Of a stretch of 64,000 nt of DNA, positions 34,356-43,276 are shown one piece after another (positions within the stretch are counted from its first letter, which is position 1; every line of letters begins with the position of its first letter). The DNA is from Anabaena minutissima FACHB-250. GTDB lineage: Bacteria; Cyanobacteriota; Cyanobacteriia; Cyanobacteriales; Nostocaceae. The notes beneath the pieces are model-generated. The model was not told the origin of the DNA and made no database searches. It saw only the letters and a program-made list of their open reading frames with translations. A program made the translations under genes and the position numbers. Where the stretch lies: positions 1 through 64,000 of the forward strand of contig NZ_JACJRG010000017.1 of NCBI RefSeq assembly GCF_014697125.1. Direction: 5' to 3'.

Positions 34356-36956
34356 ATGAAATCTCGGCATAGAATTAATCAGACGAAGAAGTGTAGACTT
34401 TACCGCGCTTTAGTCGCAACAGTATTCCTAGCTAACGGTATTTTCCAATTTGTTGCACCTGTACTAGCTGAAGGAACTACGGCTGGTACATCTATCAGCA
34501 ACGAAGCTACAGCTACCTACGAAGATCCCAATAATCCTGGCGCACCCCTCAATACAACTTCTAACACTGTGACGGTCACTGTCGCAGAAGTTGCAGGTAT
34601 CACAGTTGACTATACAGGTTTGGTAGATGGTAACGGCGGTAACGTTGAAGTTAATGACTTATTAATATTTAATTACACTATCACCAACGTTGGTAACGAC
34701 CCCACAGGCTTCCGCATACCCAACCTCGCCACCACAACCGGGCCAGCCAACGTCTCAGGAACATTGCCTAATGGCGGGACACTCAATAACCTGCAATATA
34801 GTATCGACAATGGTACAACTTGGGTTAACATTACTGGTTCTGAGGCGATCGTACCCAATATTATTGTAGGGGGTCAGGTCTTAGTCAGAGTACCAGTTAC
34901 TGTACAACCAGGCGCGCAACCCAATGACACAATTACCGTTAAGTTGGGTAATACTCCCGCCAATGCTCAAAACGTCCTACGAAGTCCTGATGGTGGCGAC
35001 GTTTACACTGTAGATAACCCAGATGGTACTTCTACTGATGCAGAAGTAGATGGCGTTCCAGTGAACGGTACTAGAGAAGCTAGTGATACTTCTATAGATG
35101 TCTCAGTGGGTGCAGTTGCTAAGACCTACTCTTTAGCCACTATTCTCAAGACTCGCACTGGCTACAACAACGCTGGTACACCGAACTCAATTATAGATGA
35201 CACTATCACCTATGGGCTGAATTTGCGAGTTGAAGGCAACGATCCCACAGGAAAGGGACTGACACCAGCCGCCTTAGAAGGGACAAATATTCAACTTAAT
35301 ACAGGTTCAGGTACAACTACTCAAAAACGCATCTTAATTTCCGACGCGATTCCTACTGGTACAGATTTAGCAGCCATACCAACTGCCCCAGCTGGATGGA
35401 TACAAGTTTATACTACAGATGCAGTTACCATAAATGCTAATGCTGCTACATGGACAACGATAGCACCAACAACACCAGCCCAATTTGCTGCTGTCACCCG
35501 TGTTGGTTTTATCAATGATCCCAACTCTGTGACATCTGTTGCACCAAATCAGACAGTTACTGGGTTCGTAATTAATTTAATTGTTGAATCTACTGCAACA
35601 TCACCTTTAAATGTTGCCAACATCGCCCAAGTATTTGGTCAAACCCCTGGTACTAATGTGCCTGTATACGATGAATCTGGTGATCAAAATCCCAGTAATT
35701 TCGATGGTCAACTGGGTAATATGAAACTACCTACGGTGACAGATCCCAATGATGATGGTATTCCTGATGTTGTCGATAACAATAATGATGGTATACCTGA
35801 TAATTTGAGCGTTGATGATGGCTTTGTGAATAACCCAGCTACGCCCGAAACAGGAGTTGATGGCAATAACGATAACACTGGTGTTGGCACAGGTGGTGAA
35901 GCCAACATCTTTACTGTAGAAATTCCTGTAACTTCAGCAGTTCTCAATGGCCCCATAAACGCACCCGATGCGATTGGCCCATCTGGTACGAACAATGATG
36001 ACTTCACTAACAAATCTTCTTTAGTACCAGCAGGTACAGTACCAAATTCTACACTTGACCCGCAACCAGTAGGCTTCACTAACACTATCAGAAATAGTGG
36101 TACTAACTCCAGTAGTTACTCGCTTGTTCCTACACCACCTGCAACACCTGGTGATTTACCCACAAATACATTAGTCACCATTTCCTATGGTTCTGAATCT
36201 AGAACCTATGTTTGGGATGGCAGTAAATTCGTCTTTGATACCGATGGAAATCCAGCAACAACAGGCGATCAATCAGATATTGATACTCTGAGTGAATACA
36301 TTACCATTGCTAACGTCCCAAACGGAACAAATATTAACTACGGTGTCGAAGTTAACTTACCTAGCGGAACTCAATTATCTACAGATATTGGCAGAGGTTT
36401 CCCTGTTCCTATTACTGCTTTTGTAGATGATGGTACTCCTGGGTTGGGTGCAGAAACTGTTCGTAATACGACTATTGACCGTGTATATACTGGCTTCTTA
36501 AAACTGCGGAAACTGTCAAGAATCTTAGATGCAAATGGACAGCCAGTAGCCGGTGCTGATGGTCAACTTAGTGATACTGCCAAGAAACCTGTACCTGGAA
36601 ATATTATTGAGTACGTGATTCAGTACAGCAACATTTCTGAGCCACAATCTGGTAACGGTAACATCATTTTGAACGCCAGCAACGTGGTGATTAATGAAAA
36701 TGGTGTGACATCTCCTAACAACTGGGCTTTAGATAACGATAATAACGGTCAGATTGATACCAGTAACATTGTTGGTTCAGCTATTGATACGAATGGTAAT
36801 ATCCAGTTCTTTAACGGTAATCCAGCTACTACCTCTGGTAGTGACCAGACTGGAACTACCGTAACTACCGATGTGACTAGATATGTAGATAATGTCACTG
36901 GTCAGGTAACACCGGGTCAGCTAAGAACATTTACTTTCCGACGCAAGGTTAACTAA
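34356..36956 (+). CDS. Exported DUF11-type repeat protein
   Basis: An 866-aa exported protein. The ATG at 34356 is followed by a basic n-region and a hydrophobic core (ALVATVFLANGIFQFVAPVLA) with a plausible cleavage site after VLA. An internal TTG 19 codons earlier is less likely. The mature part is beta-rich and Asn/Thr/Gly/Asp-rich with DUF11-like (conserved repeat) domains (VDYTGLVDGNGGNVEVNDLL, PGNIIEYVIQYSNIS), and a calcium-loop-like DPNDDGIPDVVDNNNDGIPD stretch. It ends with FTFRRKVN. Cys is almost absent. It is probably an extracellular or outer-surface protein. First of five co-directional genes. Function unknown. Confidence 0.8.
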   Translation: MKSRHRINQTKKCRLYRALVATVFLANGIFQFVAPVLAEGTTAGTSISNEATATYEDPNNPGAPLNTTSNTVTVTVAEVAGITVDYTGLVDGNGGNVEVNDLLIFNYTITNVGNDPTGFRIPNLATTTGPANVSGTLPNGGTLNNLQYSIDNGTTWVNITGSEAIVPNIIVGGQVLVRVPVTVQPGAQPNDTITVKLGNTPANAQNVLRSPDGGDVYTVDNPDGTSTDAEVDGVPVNGTREASDTSIDVSVGAVAKTYSLATILKTRTGYNNAGTPNSIIDDTITYGLNLRVEGNDPTGKGLTPAALEGTNIQLNTGSGTTTQKRILISDAIPTGTDLAAIPTAPAGWIQVYTTDAVTINANAATWTTIAPTTPAQFAAVTRVGFINDPNSVTSVAPNQTVTGFVINLIVESTATSPLNVANIAQVFGQTPGTNVPVYDESGDQNPSNFDGQLGNMKLPTVTDPNDDGIPDVVDNNNDGIPDNLSVDDGFVNNPATPETGVDGNNDNTGVGTGGEANIFTVEIPVTSAVLNGPINAPDAIGPSGTNNDDFTNKSSLVPAGTVPNSTLDPQPVGFTNTIRNSGTNSSSYSLVPTPPATPGDLPTNTLVTISYGSESRTYVWDGSKFVFDTDGNPATTGDQSDIDTLSEYITIANVPNGTNINYGVEVNLPSGTQLSTDIGRGFPVPITAFVDDGTPGLGAETVRNTTIDRVYTGFLKLRKLSRILDANGQPVAGADGQLSDTAKKPVPGNIIEYVIQYSNISEPQSGNGNIILNASNVVINENGVTSPNNWALDNDNNGQIDTSNIVGSAIDTNGNIQFFNGNPATTSGSDQTGTTVTTDVTRYVDNVTGQVTPGQLRTFTFRRKVN

Positions 36957-36974
36957 GGTTTTGCAAGGTTAGTG

Positions 36975-37024
36975 GTAAGGACTTTAGTGGTGAGGAATTA
37001 AGGACTAAAGTCCTTACTACAAAC
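36975..37024. repeat. Dispersed repeat GTAAGGACTTTAGT type, copy 2 (full palindrome)
   Basis: GTAAGGACTTTAGT (36975-36988) and ACTAAAGTCCTTAC (37004-37017) are perfect 14-bp arms around a 15-bp spacer, followed by TACAAAC. Partial relatives lie at 19621 and 37680. It sits between two DUF11 genes and may also act as a weak terminator. Confidence 0.75.
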
Positions 37025-37064
37025 GTGGGAATTATATATCTAAGAGTTTTTTGAGGCAATTTAA

Positions 37065-37628
37065 ATGAAGGGTGTTTTGATCGCAGGTATGGGAGCATTT
37101 GCTCTGATTGCTACTGTACCATTTATCAGGAGTTTACCGGGGGTCACTTCTTGGTCATCTAGCAGTGTGGTGGCTCAAAATATTCAAAAGCAACCACAAT
37201 TGCAACTGCGTTTAGCAGCAGAAAAGCAAGTTGTGACTAAAGACCAACAAGGTAAACAAAAGATTGCATGGCAAGCATTACAAGGTAAGGCTGTGGTGCA
37301 ACCAGGGGATATATTACGTTATACCTTGAGTGGAGAAAATAAGAGCGATCGCCCCATTAAAAATCTCACTCTCAATCAACCCATTCCTAAAGGAATGCTG
37401 TATGTGTTGAAGTCTGCGAATATGAGCAATAAAGATGCCAAAATCACCTACAGCATCGATGGCGGACGTAGTTTTGTAGATAACCCCACTATTCAAATTA
37501 CCCTTCCTGGGGGCAAATTTGAAACCAAACCAGCACCAGCAACGGCTTATACTCACATCCGGTTGCAACTTCCCTCAGTAGCAGCAAAAACTACAGTTCA
37601 GGCGACTTATCAAACTCAGGTACGCTAA
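37065..37628 (+). CDS. Small exported DUF11-like protein
   Basis: A 187-aa protein with an N-terminal hydrophobic segment (VLIAGMGAFALIATVPFI) followed by an SSVVAQN region that could be the signal cleavage site. The rest is a single DUF11-like domain (VVQPGDILRYTLSGENKSDR, LNQPIPKGMLYVL, ITYSIDGGRSF) ending TYQTQVR, like the domain ends of its neighbours. A GAGG site precedes the ATG. It looks like a one-domain companion of the larger surface proteins. No other function can be read. Confidence 0.75.
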   Translation: MKGVLIAGMGAFALIATVPFIRSLPGVTSWSSSSVVAQNIQKQPQLQLRLAAEKQVVTKDQQGKQKIAWQALQGKAVVQPGDILRYTLSGENKSDRPIKNLTLNQPIPKGMLYVLKSANMSNKDAKITYSIDGGRSFVDNPTIQITLPGGKFETKPAPATAYTHIRLQLPSVAAKTTVQATYQTQVR

Positions 37629-37679
37629 CTGACTGGTTTTGTACTGTTTTTGGGCAACATTTACTTATTAGCAAGTTAG

Positions 37680-37726
37680 AAGGACTTTAGTCCTAAGTTT
37701 TCTCAGCACTAAAGTGCTTACTACAA
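37680..37726. repeat. Dispersed repeat AGGACTTTAGTCCT type, copy 3
   Basis: AAGGACTTTAGTCCT followed after a short gap by GCACTAAAGTGCTTACTACAA, a diverged copy of the palindrome at 36975. It lies in the 263-bp gap between two DUF11-type genes, which otherwise shows only AT-rich sequence. Confidence 0.65.
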
Positions 37727-37891
37727 GCTTTGTAGACTTGATAAATCGCGTTTATACATGAGGTTTTTGTCTTGACATCTTAATGAAAAATTCTTAATTC
37801 TTTGGGTTATTAATAATTGTCACTTTTAAATAAATGTCTTTGTATTTATTAATAAAAATAAATATCAGGGCGTGTCTGAGGAGATAAGTCA

Positions 37892-39421
37892 GTGAACCGT
37901 CCTCGTAACAAGAAAAAAATTACTTTTGGTAGTAAATTCTATCAACAGTTAACAGCAACAATCCTGCTTGGCAGTTTGTTACAAACGACCATATTCATCC
38001 CAGCCACTGCACAAGATGCTCGTGTGGTCAATCTCACAAATCAAGCTACTTATACTTATCAAGATACTGCTAGCAATAATCGATATGAAGGACTTACTAG
38101 TCAGATTAATTTAAATCCTGAGCCATTAGTTGACCCATTAGGGCGCATTTTAGGTTGTGGAGGTGCGCTTTTACCAGATTACACAGGTTTTTCTGTGGGT
38201 GTATATGAACCTAATCCTAATGATCCAACGGGGACAGAATTAGGGCAATTAGTTTCTCTAACCCGCACAGAAGTTCCTGATATTCCTAATAATAATATTC
38301 CTGGTGGTAAAGCACCAAATAGTGAAAATAGTAATCCTTATTTCATTACTAATAATCCGGCTGGTGTCTATAATTTCTTACTTGATCCAAATAAAGGTCA
38401 AACTGATCCAGGTAGAACTTATATTTTTGTAGTTAATCCCCCAGCTAATTCTGTTTATCAGCAAAGACGCATCAAGATTGAAATTCTTAATAGAGCAGGT
38501 GCAGTTAATAACAGTATTGTCCGTTATGTTGCCACCTCTTTAGATGGTCAACCAATCAGTCTCACTGGTGAAACCAGAGTAGAAAGCACAGTGGTCTTAG
38601 TTCCAAATGCAGAAGTAGTGGGACTGGACTTATTAGCTTTTGAGTTTACTACTAATATGTGCCAAGCCAGTCAGATGCAGATCGTCAAAACAGGCGATCG
38701 CGCTGCGGCTGAACCAGGCGATACTGTAATCTATCGCCTCTCAGTCCGCAATTTATCTGATGCGGCTTTAAATAATGTAGTTGTCACCGATAATTTACCT
38801 TTAGGATTTAACTTTTTACCTAAAGCTGTTCGGGGAGAAATTGATAGTCAGCCAGTCGCCATCACTTCTACACGTAATGGTAGCACTATCACCTTCAACA
38901 CAGATGTCAGTATCCCCGTTGGGAAAGTGCTAAATATTGCCTACGCAGCCCAATTAACAACTGACTCTCTGCGCGGTACTGGAAGAAACAGTGCGATCGC
39001 TAATGCTCTACGTGCTGACAATCAGTTTAGTATTAAAGATGGCCCAGCTACCCATCAATTAAGAATTCGTCCCGGCATAGTTTCTGACTGCGGCACAATT
39101 ATCGGTCGTGTGTTTGTTGACAAAAACTTCGATGGGGAACAACAACCAGGAGAACCCGGCGTTCCCAATGCAGTAATTTTCTTACAAGATGGCAACCGAA
39201 TTACTACTGATCCCAATGGTTTGTTTTCCGTAGCTAACGCCTTACCTGGAAGTCACGCTGGAGTATTAGACCTCACCAGTGTTCCCGGTTACAAACTCGC
39301 ACCCAACAAGAAATTCCGTGAACGTAATAGCCAATCTCGCCTAGTGCGTTTAGAACCAGGTGGCTTAGTACGGATGAATTTTGCCGTCACTCCGATCTCA
39401 GAGGGGGTAGTTAAGCCATGA
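37892..39421 (+). CDS. Exported DUF11 / SdrD B-like domain protein
   Basis: A 509-aa exported protein starting at a GTG (37892). It has a basic start, a hydrophobic core (LTATILLGSLLQTTIFIPATA) and cleavage near ATAQD. A DUF11 domain lies around residues 260-390 (IVKTGDRAAAEPGDTVIYRL, DNLPLGFNFLPKAVRGEID). A SdrD B-like/collagen-binding-B type domain follows (IIGRVFVDKNFDGEQQPGEP, FLQDGNRITTDPNGLFSV). Its stop overlaps the start of the barrel gene by 4 bp (ATGA), implying tight coupling and joint function. It may be displayed by, or bound to, that barrel. Confidence 0.8.
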   Translation: MNRPRNKKKITFGSKFYQQLTATILLGSLLQTTIFIPATAQDARVVNLTNQATYTYQDTASNNRYEGLTSQINLNPEPLVDPLGRILGCGGALLPDYTGFSVGVYEPNPNDPTGTELGQLVSLTRTEVPDIPNNNIPGGKAPNSENSNPYFITNNPAGVYNFLLDPNKGQTDPGRTYIFVVNPPANSVYQQRRIKIEILNRAGAVNNSIVRYVATSLDGQPISLTGETRVESTVVLVPNAEVVGLDLLAFEFTTNMCQASQMQIVKTGDRAAAEPGDTVIYRLSVRNLSDAALNNVVVTDNLPLGFNFLPKAVRGEIDSQPVAITSTRNGSTITFNTDVSIPVGKVLNIAYAAQLTTDSLRGTGRNSAIANALRADNQFSIKDGPATHQLRIRPGIVSDCGTIIGRVFVDKNFDGEQQPGEPGVPNAVIFLQDGNRITTDPNGLFSVANALPGSHAGVLDLTSVPGYKLAPNKKFRERNSQSRLVRLEPGGLVRMNFAVTPISEGVVKP

Positions 39422-42400
39422 AACCTGTAACTAATTTCAATTTGAGGTTAATGGGAGTGATGGTAGGGGCTTTTAGCTGGGTTTTGTATCCAGCTATAGC
39501 TCATAGTGCAACTGCTGATACTAATAATCACTCAGATTTTTTACCAGAGTTAGAAAACCCCTCTCCCAACCTCTCCCCTAAAAATAATGTAGAGATGTTT
39601 CATGAAAAGTCTCTACATATCCTCCCTTCCCTACTAGGGAAGGGGGTTAGGGGGTTAGGTCAAACAACCACTCAATTAAACGAGGAAGTTTCCCCAGAAG
39701 CAGGAATTCAAGAAATACAGAACGAAAATGTTCAGCTTTCTGAAAATGCCATCCCACCATTTCAACCCTCAGCAGATATTGAAGTACCATTAGGCTTAAG
39801 CAAACTCACCGCACCCATCCCAGACAGACTTAAAGAAATCTCCACATTCCAACCAGCCATTGAAACCCCCTTACCCAGAGGCTTAAGTAAGTTAATAGCA
39901 GCAGAACCAGACAAAAACGATGAAACCAAAGAAAATACTCCCCAATCCCCAGCATTAAAAATCCTCACCCCCACTGCTGACAGCGTTGTAGATGTCCCCG
40001 CAACTACAATAACGGTGCAGTTTCCTGTTGGTAGTCAAGTAGAACTGCGGGTAAATGGTGCATTAGTCGATGCTTCTTTATTAGGAAAAACCGAAACCGA
40101 TGCGGATACAAACTTAGTAACGCAGACATGGTACGGAGTCTCTCTTAAAGACGGTGAAAATACTGTCTCTGCCCAAATCGTAGGAGGTACAGAGACACCT
40201 GTCACAGCCAGGGTAGTAGTCAGAGGAACAGCCAGTAAATTAACGATAGAAACCGTTGAGTCTCGTATCCCGGCTGATGGACGTTCGACAGCGACAATCA
40301 AAGGTCAACTGCTAGATGTAAATGGAAATCGCTCGAATCAAGATGCGATCGCTACTTTAATCCCTACGGCTGGCGAGTTACTAGGAACGGACTTGAAACC
40401 AGAACAACTAGGGTTTCAGGTAGAGGTGAAGAAAGGAGAGTTTACAGCTCAATTGCGTTCTGATCTCAAAGCCCAAACTGTGAGAATTAGAGCCGTAACT
40501 AATAATTTAGAAGCCTTCACCCAACTGCAATTTGAAACAGCGTTGCGTCCTAGCCTGGTAACTGGGGTGATAGATTTGCGTTTAGGCGCGAGTGGGACAG
40601 ACTATTACGGTAGCTTCCGAGATTTTCTCCCTCCCGATAAAGATAACAGCACCCAATTAGATTTTAAATCCGCTATCTTTGCTACGGGTACTCTGGGCGA
40701 GTGGTTATTTACGGGTGCATACAATAGTTCTCGCAGCCTCAACGAAGATTGTAACTGTGATAATCGCCTGTTTAGGAGTCATCAATTTAGCGAACAAAAC
40801 TATCCTGTCTACGGTGATAGTTCCAAAGTTGATGTCGTTGCACCTTCTATTGATAGCCTATATCTACGTTTTGAGCGTTCCACTCGTACCCCTGGAACTG
40901 CACCTGATTATGCCATGTGGGGTGACTACAACACAGAAGAATTTGCCCGTTCTTCTCAGCAGTTTACCGCCGTTACTCGCCAACTCCACGGCTTTAAAGC
41001 CAATTACAATTTAGGGAATCTGCAAATTACAGGCTTCTATGGCAATAATTTAGAGGCTTTTCAACGAGATGCGATCGCACCTGATGGTACTAGCGGTTAT
41101 TATTTCCTCTCTCGTCGGCTATTAGTCCCTGGGAGTGAGAATGTCTTCATTGAGTTAGAAGAATTAAATCGCCCTGGTTCAGTATTGCAACGGGAACAAC
41201 TAAATAGAGGAGCAGACTACGAAATTGATTACGATCGCGGTACTCTAATTTTTCGTGAACCAATTCTGCGTACAGATATTGACGAAACGGGACAAGTTCT
41301 CGTCCGGCGGATTGTTGTTAGCTATCAATATGACGGTGACAACTCTGACAGCAACATCTATGCAGCTCGTTTGCAATACAACTTTTCCCGCACCCTCAAT
41401 CAAGAGAGTTGGCTAGGTGCAACTTACCTCAGAGAAAATCAAGGATTACGGGGTTTTGAACTCTATGGCGCAGATGCCATGATCTCTTTAGGTTCTCAAG
41501 GTCAGTTAACCGCAGAATATGCCCATTCCACCAATGATTCTGACATTATGGGACTGGTAAGCGGCGAAGCTTACCGCTTAGAAGCCCAGGGAGAGATTTT
41601 TAAAGGTTTACAAGGTCGCGCCTATTATCGCCACGCCGATACAGGTTTTGCGAATAATGCCACTATTAGCTTTGTTCCTGGTCAGACTCGTTATGGCGGA
41701 CAGTTAACAGGGAGAGTTTCTCAAACTACAAATATTCGGGTGCAGTACGACCATGAAGATAACTTTGGGATTGCACCCCAACCATTAGATACATTTGAGG
41801 AATTATTTTCACCGCGTTCAGAAGCCATCCCTGGTAGTAAAGTTGATAATTCTCTCACAACTATTTCTGCGGGGATACAACAACGTTTGGGTAAAGCTAT
41901 TGTAGATGTTGATTGGATTCATCGCGATCGCCAAGACAGGATTTCGACTAACGCTTTAGAAAGTACATCCGATCAATTGCGTAGTCGTTTCACCTATCCG
42001 CTTACCAATAAACTGACTTTCCAAGCCCAAAATGAACTCACCTTATCTTCCCAAAAAGATACAGTCTACCCAGACCGCACTATCTTAGGACTGAATTGGG
42101 CGGTTGTTTCTGGCATAAATGTTAGTCTTGCTCAACAGTTTTACAATAGCGGTCAGTTAGCTGGAAATTCTATCACTAGTTTAAGTGTCAATGGTGAACA
42201 TAAATTAGGCTCAGATACTACTTTGACTGGCCGTTACTCCATTATCGGAGGGGCTAACGAACTGACTACCCAAGGTGCTTTAGGTATCAAGAATCAGTGG
42301 ATGATTGCTTCTGGTTTGCGGCTAAATCTGGCTTACGAACACGTCTTTGGTAACTTCTTCAACCGCACCGCCGCAGGTCAACAATTTGCCCAACCATTTG

Positions 42401-43188
42401 CACCTGGACAAAGTGCTGCTGCTATTGGATTTAATGGTGGTGATAGTTACAGTGTTGGCTTGGAATATGCTGATAATCCTGAGTTTCAAGCTAGTGCGCG
42501 TTATGAACATCGCACTTCCTCCGGCGGTTCTAATACGGTGATTTCCGCCGCAGCTTTAGGTAAAATTTCCCCTGCGCTGACGGCTTTGGTGCGTTATCAA
42601 CAAGCCAACTCTTCTAATCAAAAACTCTCTGGATTGGGTGATACGGTGAACTTGAAGTTGGGTTTAGCTTACCGCGACCCCACCGACGATAAATTTAATG
42701 CTTTGTTGCGTTATGAATATCGTCAAAACCCGGCGATTATCCCCGACACGATCCTGTTAGGTAGTGGTACGGGTTCTCAAGACCATACCTTTGCTGTAGA
42801 AGCTATTTATGCTCCTAATTGGCAATGGGAATTTTATGGTAAGTATGCACTGCGTAATAGCACTTCTTATTTAGCGAATGACTTGGCGGGTACAAGTACG
42901 GTAAATCTGGGACAATTGCGTGCTACTTATCGCTTGGGATATAGCTGGGATTTGGTGGGTGAAGCGCGTGTAATTGGTCAAGCTAACTATACTGAGACGG
43001 GGTTTGTTGTGGAAGCAGGTTATTATTTGAGTCCTAACCTGCGTCTTGGTGCTGGTTATGCTTTTGGGAAAGTTGATGACCGTGATTTTTCTGGTACGCG
43101 ATCGGCGGGGGGGCTTTATTTGGGTTTGACGCTTAAATTGAATGAATTATTTGATGGGTTTGGATTACAGAAACCTGTAGCGCGTTAA
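39418..43188 (+). CDS. Large outer-membrane beta-barrel with Ig-like domains
   Basis: A 1256-aa exported protein. A hydrophobic signal (LMGVMVGAFSWVLYPAIAHS) is followed by a ~150-aa low-complexity Pro/Glu region. Ig-like modules come next (SVVDVPATTITVQFPVGSQV..., and an invasin-like SRIPADGRSTATIKGQLLDV...). From about residue 380 to the end are repeated amphipathic strands rich in Tyr, Asn and Gly (LRLGASGTDYYGSF, AEYAHSTNDSD, ARYEHRTSSGG), ending GGLYLGLTLKLN, consistent with a large outer-membrane barrel. Residues ~46-81 are encoded by an inserted dispersed repeat. It overlaps the preceding DUF11 gene by 4 bp. A transport or display role for the cluster's proteins is inferred. Confidence 0.8.
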   Translation: MKPVTNFNLRLMGVMVGAFSWVLYPAIAHSATADTNNHSDFLPELENPSPNLSPKNNVEMFHEKSLHILPSLLGKGVRGLGQTTTQLNEEVSPEAGIQEIQNENVQLSENAIPPFQPSADIEVPLGLSKLTAPIPDRLKEISTFQPAIETPLPRGLSKLIAAEPDKNDETKENTPQSPALKILTPTADSVVDVPATTITVQFPVGSQVELRVNGALVDASLLGKTETDADTNLVTQTWYGVSLKDGENTVSAQIVGGTETPVTARVVVRGTASKLTIETVESRIPADGRSTATIKGQLLDVNGNRSNQDAIATLIPTAGELLGTDLKPEQLGFQVEVKKGEFTAQLRSDLKAQTVRIRAVTNNLEAFTQLQFETALRPSLVTGVIDLRLGASGTDYYGSFRDFLPPDKDNSTQLDFKSAIFATGTLGEWLFTGAYNSSRSLNEDCNCDNRLFRSHQFSEQNYPVYGDSSKVDVVAPSIDSLYLRFERSTRTPGTAPDYAMWGDYNTEEFARSSQQFTAVTRQLHGFKANYNLGNLQITGFYGNNLEAFQRDAIAPDGTSGYYFLSRRLLVPGSENVFIELEELNRPGSVLQREQLNRGADYEIDYDRGTLIFREPILRTDIDETGQVLVRRIVVSYQYDGDNSDSNIYAARLQYNFSRTLNQESWLGATYLRENQGLRGFELYGADAMISLGSQGQLTAEYAHSTNDSDIMGLVSGEAYRLEAQGEIFKGLQGRAYYRHADTGFANNATISFVPGQTRYGGQLTGRVSQTTNIRVQYDHEDNFGIAPQPLDTFEELFSPRSEAIPGSKVDNSLTTISAGIQQRLGKAIVDVDWIHRDRQDRISTNALESTSDQLRSRFTYPLTNKLTFQAQNELTLSSQKDTVYPDRTILGLNWAVVSGINVSLAQQFYNSGQLAGNSITSLSVNGEHKLGSDTTLTGRYSIIGGANELTTQGALGIKNQWMIASGLRLNLAYEHVFGNFFNRTAAGQQFAQPFAPGQSAAAIGFNGGDSYSVGLEYADNPEFQASARYEHRTSSGGSNTVISAAALGKISPALTALVRYQQANSSNQKLSGLGDTVNLKLGLAYRDPTDDKFNALLRYEYRQNPAIIPDTILLGSGTGSQDHTFAVEAIYAPNWQWEFYGKYALRNSTSYLANDLAGTSTVNLGQLRATYRLGYSWDLVGEARVIGQANYTETGFVVEAGYYLSPNLRLGAGYAFGKVDDRDFSGTRSAGGLYLGLTLKLNELFDGFGLQKPVAR
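39554..39660. repeat. Dispersed repeat inserted in frame in the barrel gene
   Basis: The stretch contains AACCCCTCTCCCAACCTCTC, a 30-bp near-palindrome (39588-39617, arms TGTAGAGA/TCTCTACA), a 9-bp inverted repeat CCCTTCCCT/AGGGAAGGG (39624-39644), and GGGGGTTAGGGGGTTAGG. These are parts of a repeat normally found between genes in Nostoc. It keeps the frame open and encodes residues including PSLLGKGVRGLG. Confidence 0.75.
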
Positions 43189-43276
43189 GGGTAGATGTGG
43201 AGTGGAGACGTTGCACTGCAAGGTTTCTACCAGGAAATAAATATATTTATAAGGATATTTTATAACTAATTTATTT

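Noticed and set aside
40679..41014. 111-codon alternative-frame ORF in the barrel gene
   Set aside because: It is a shadow of the barrel coding frame, hydrophobic by chance and without its own ribosome binding site.
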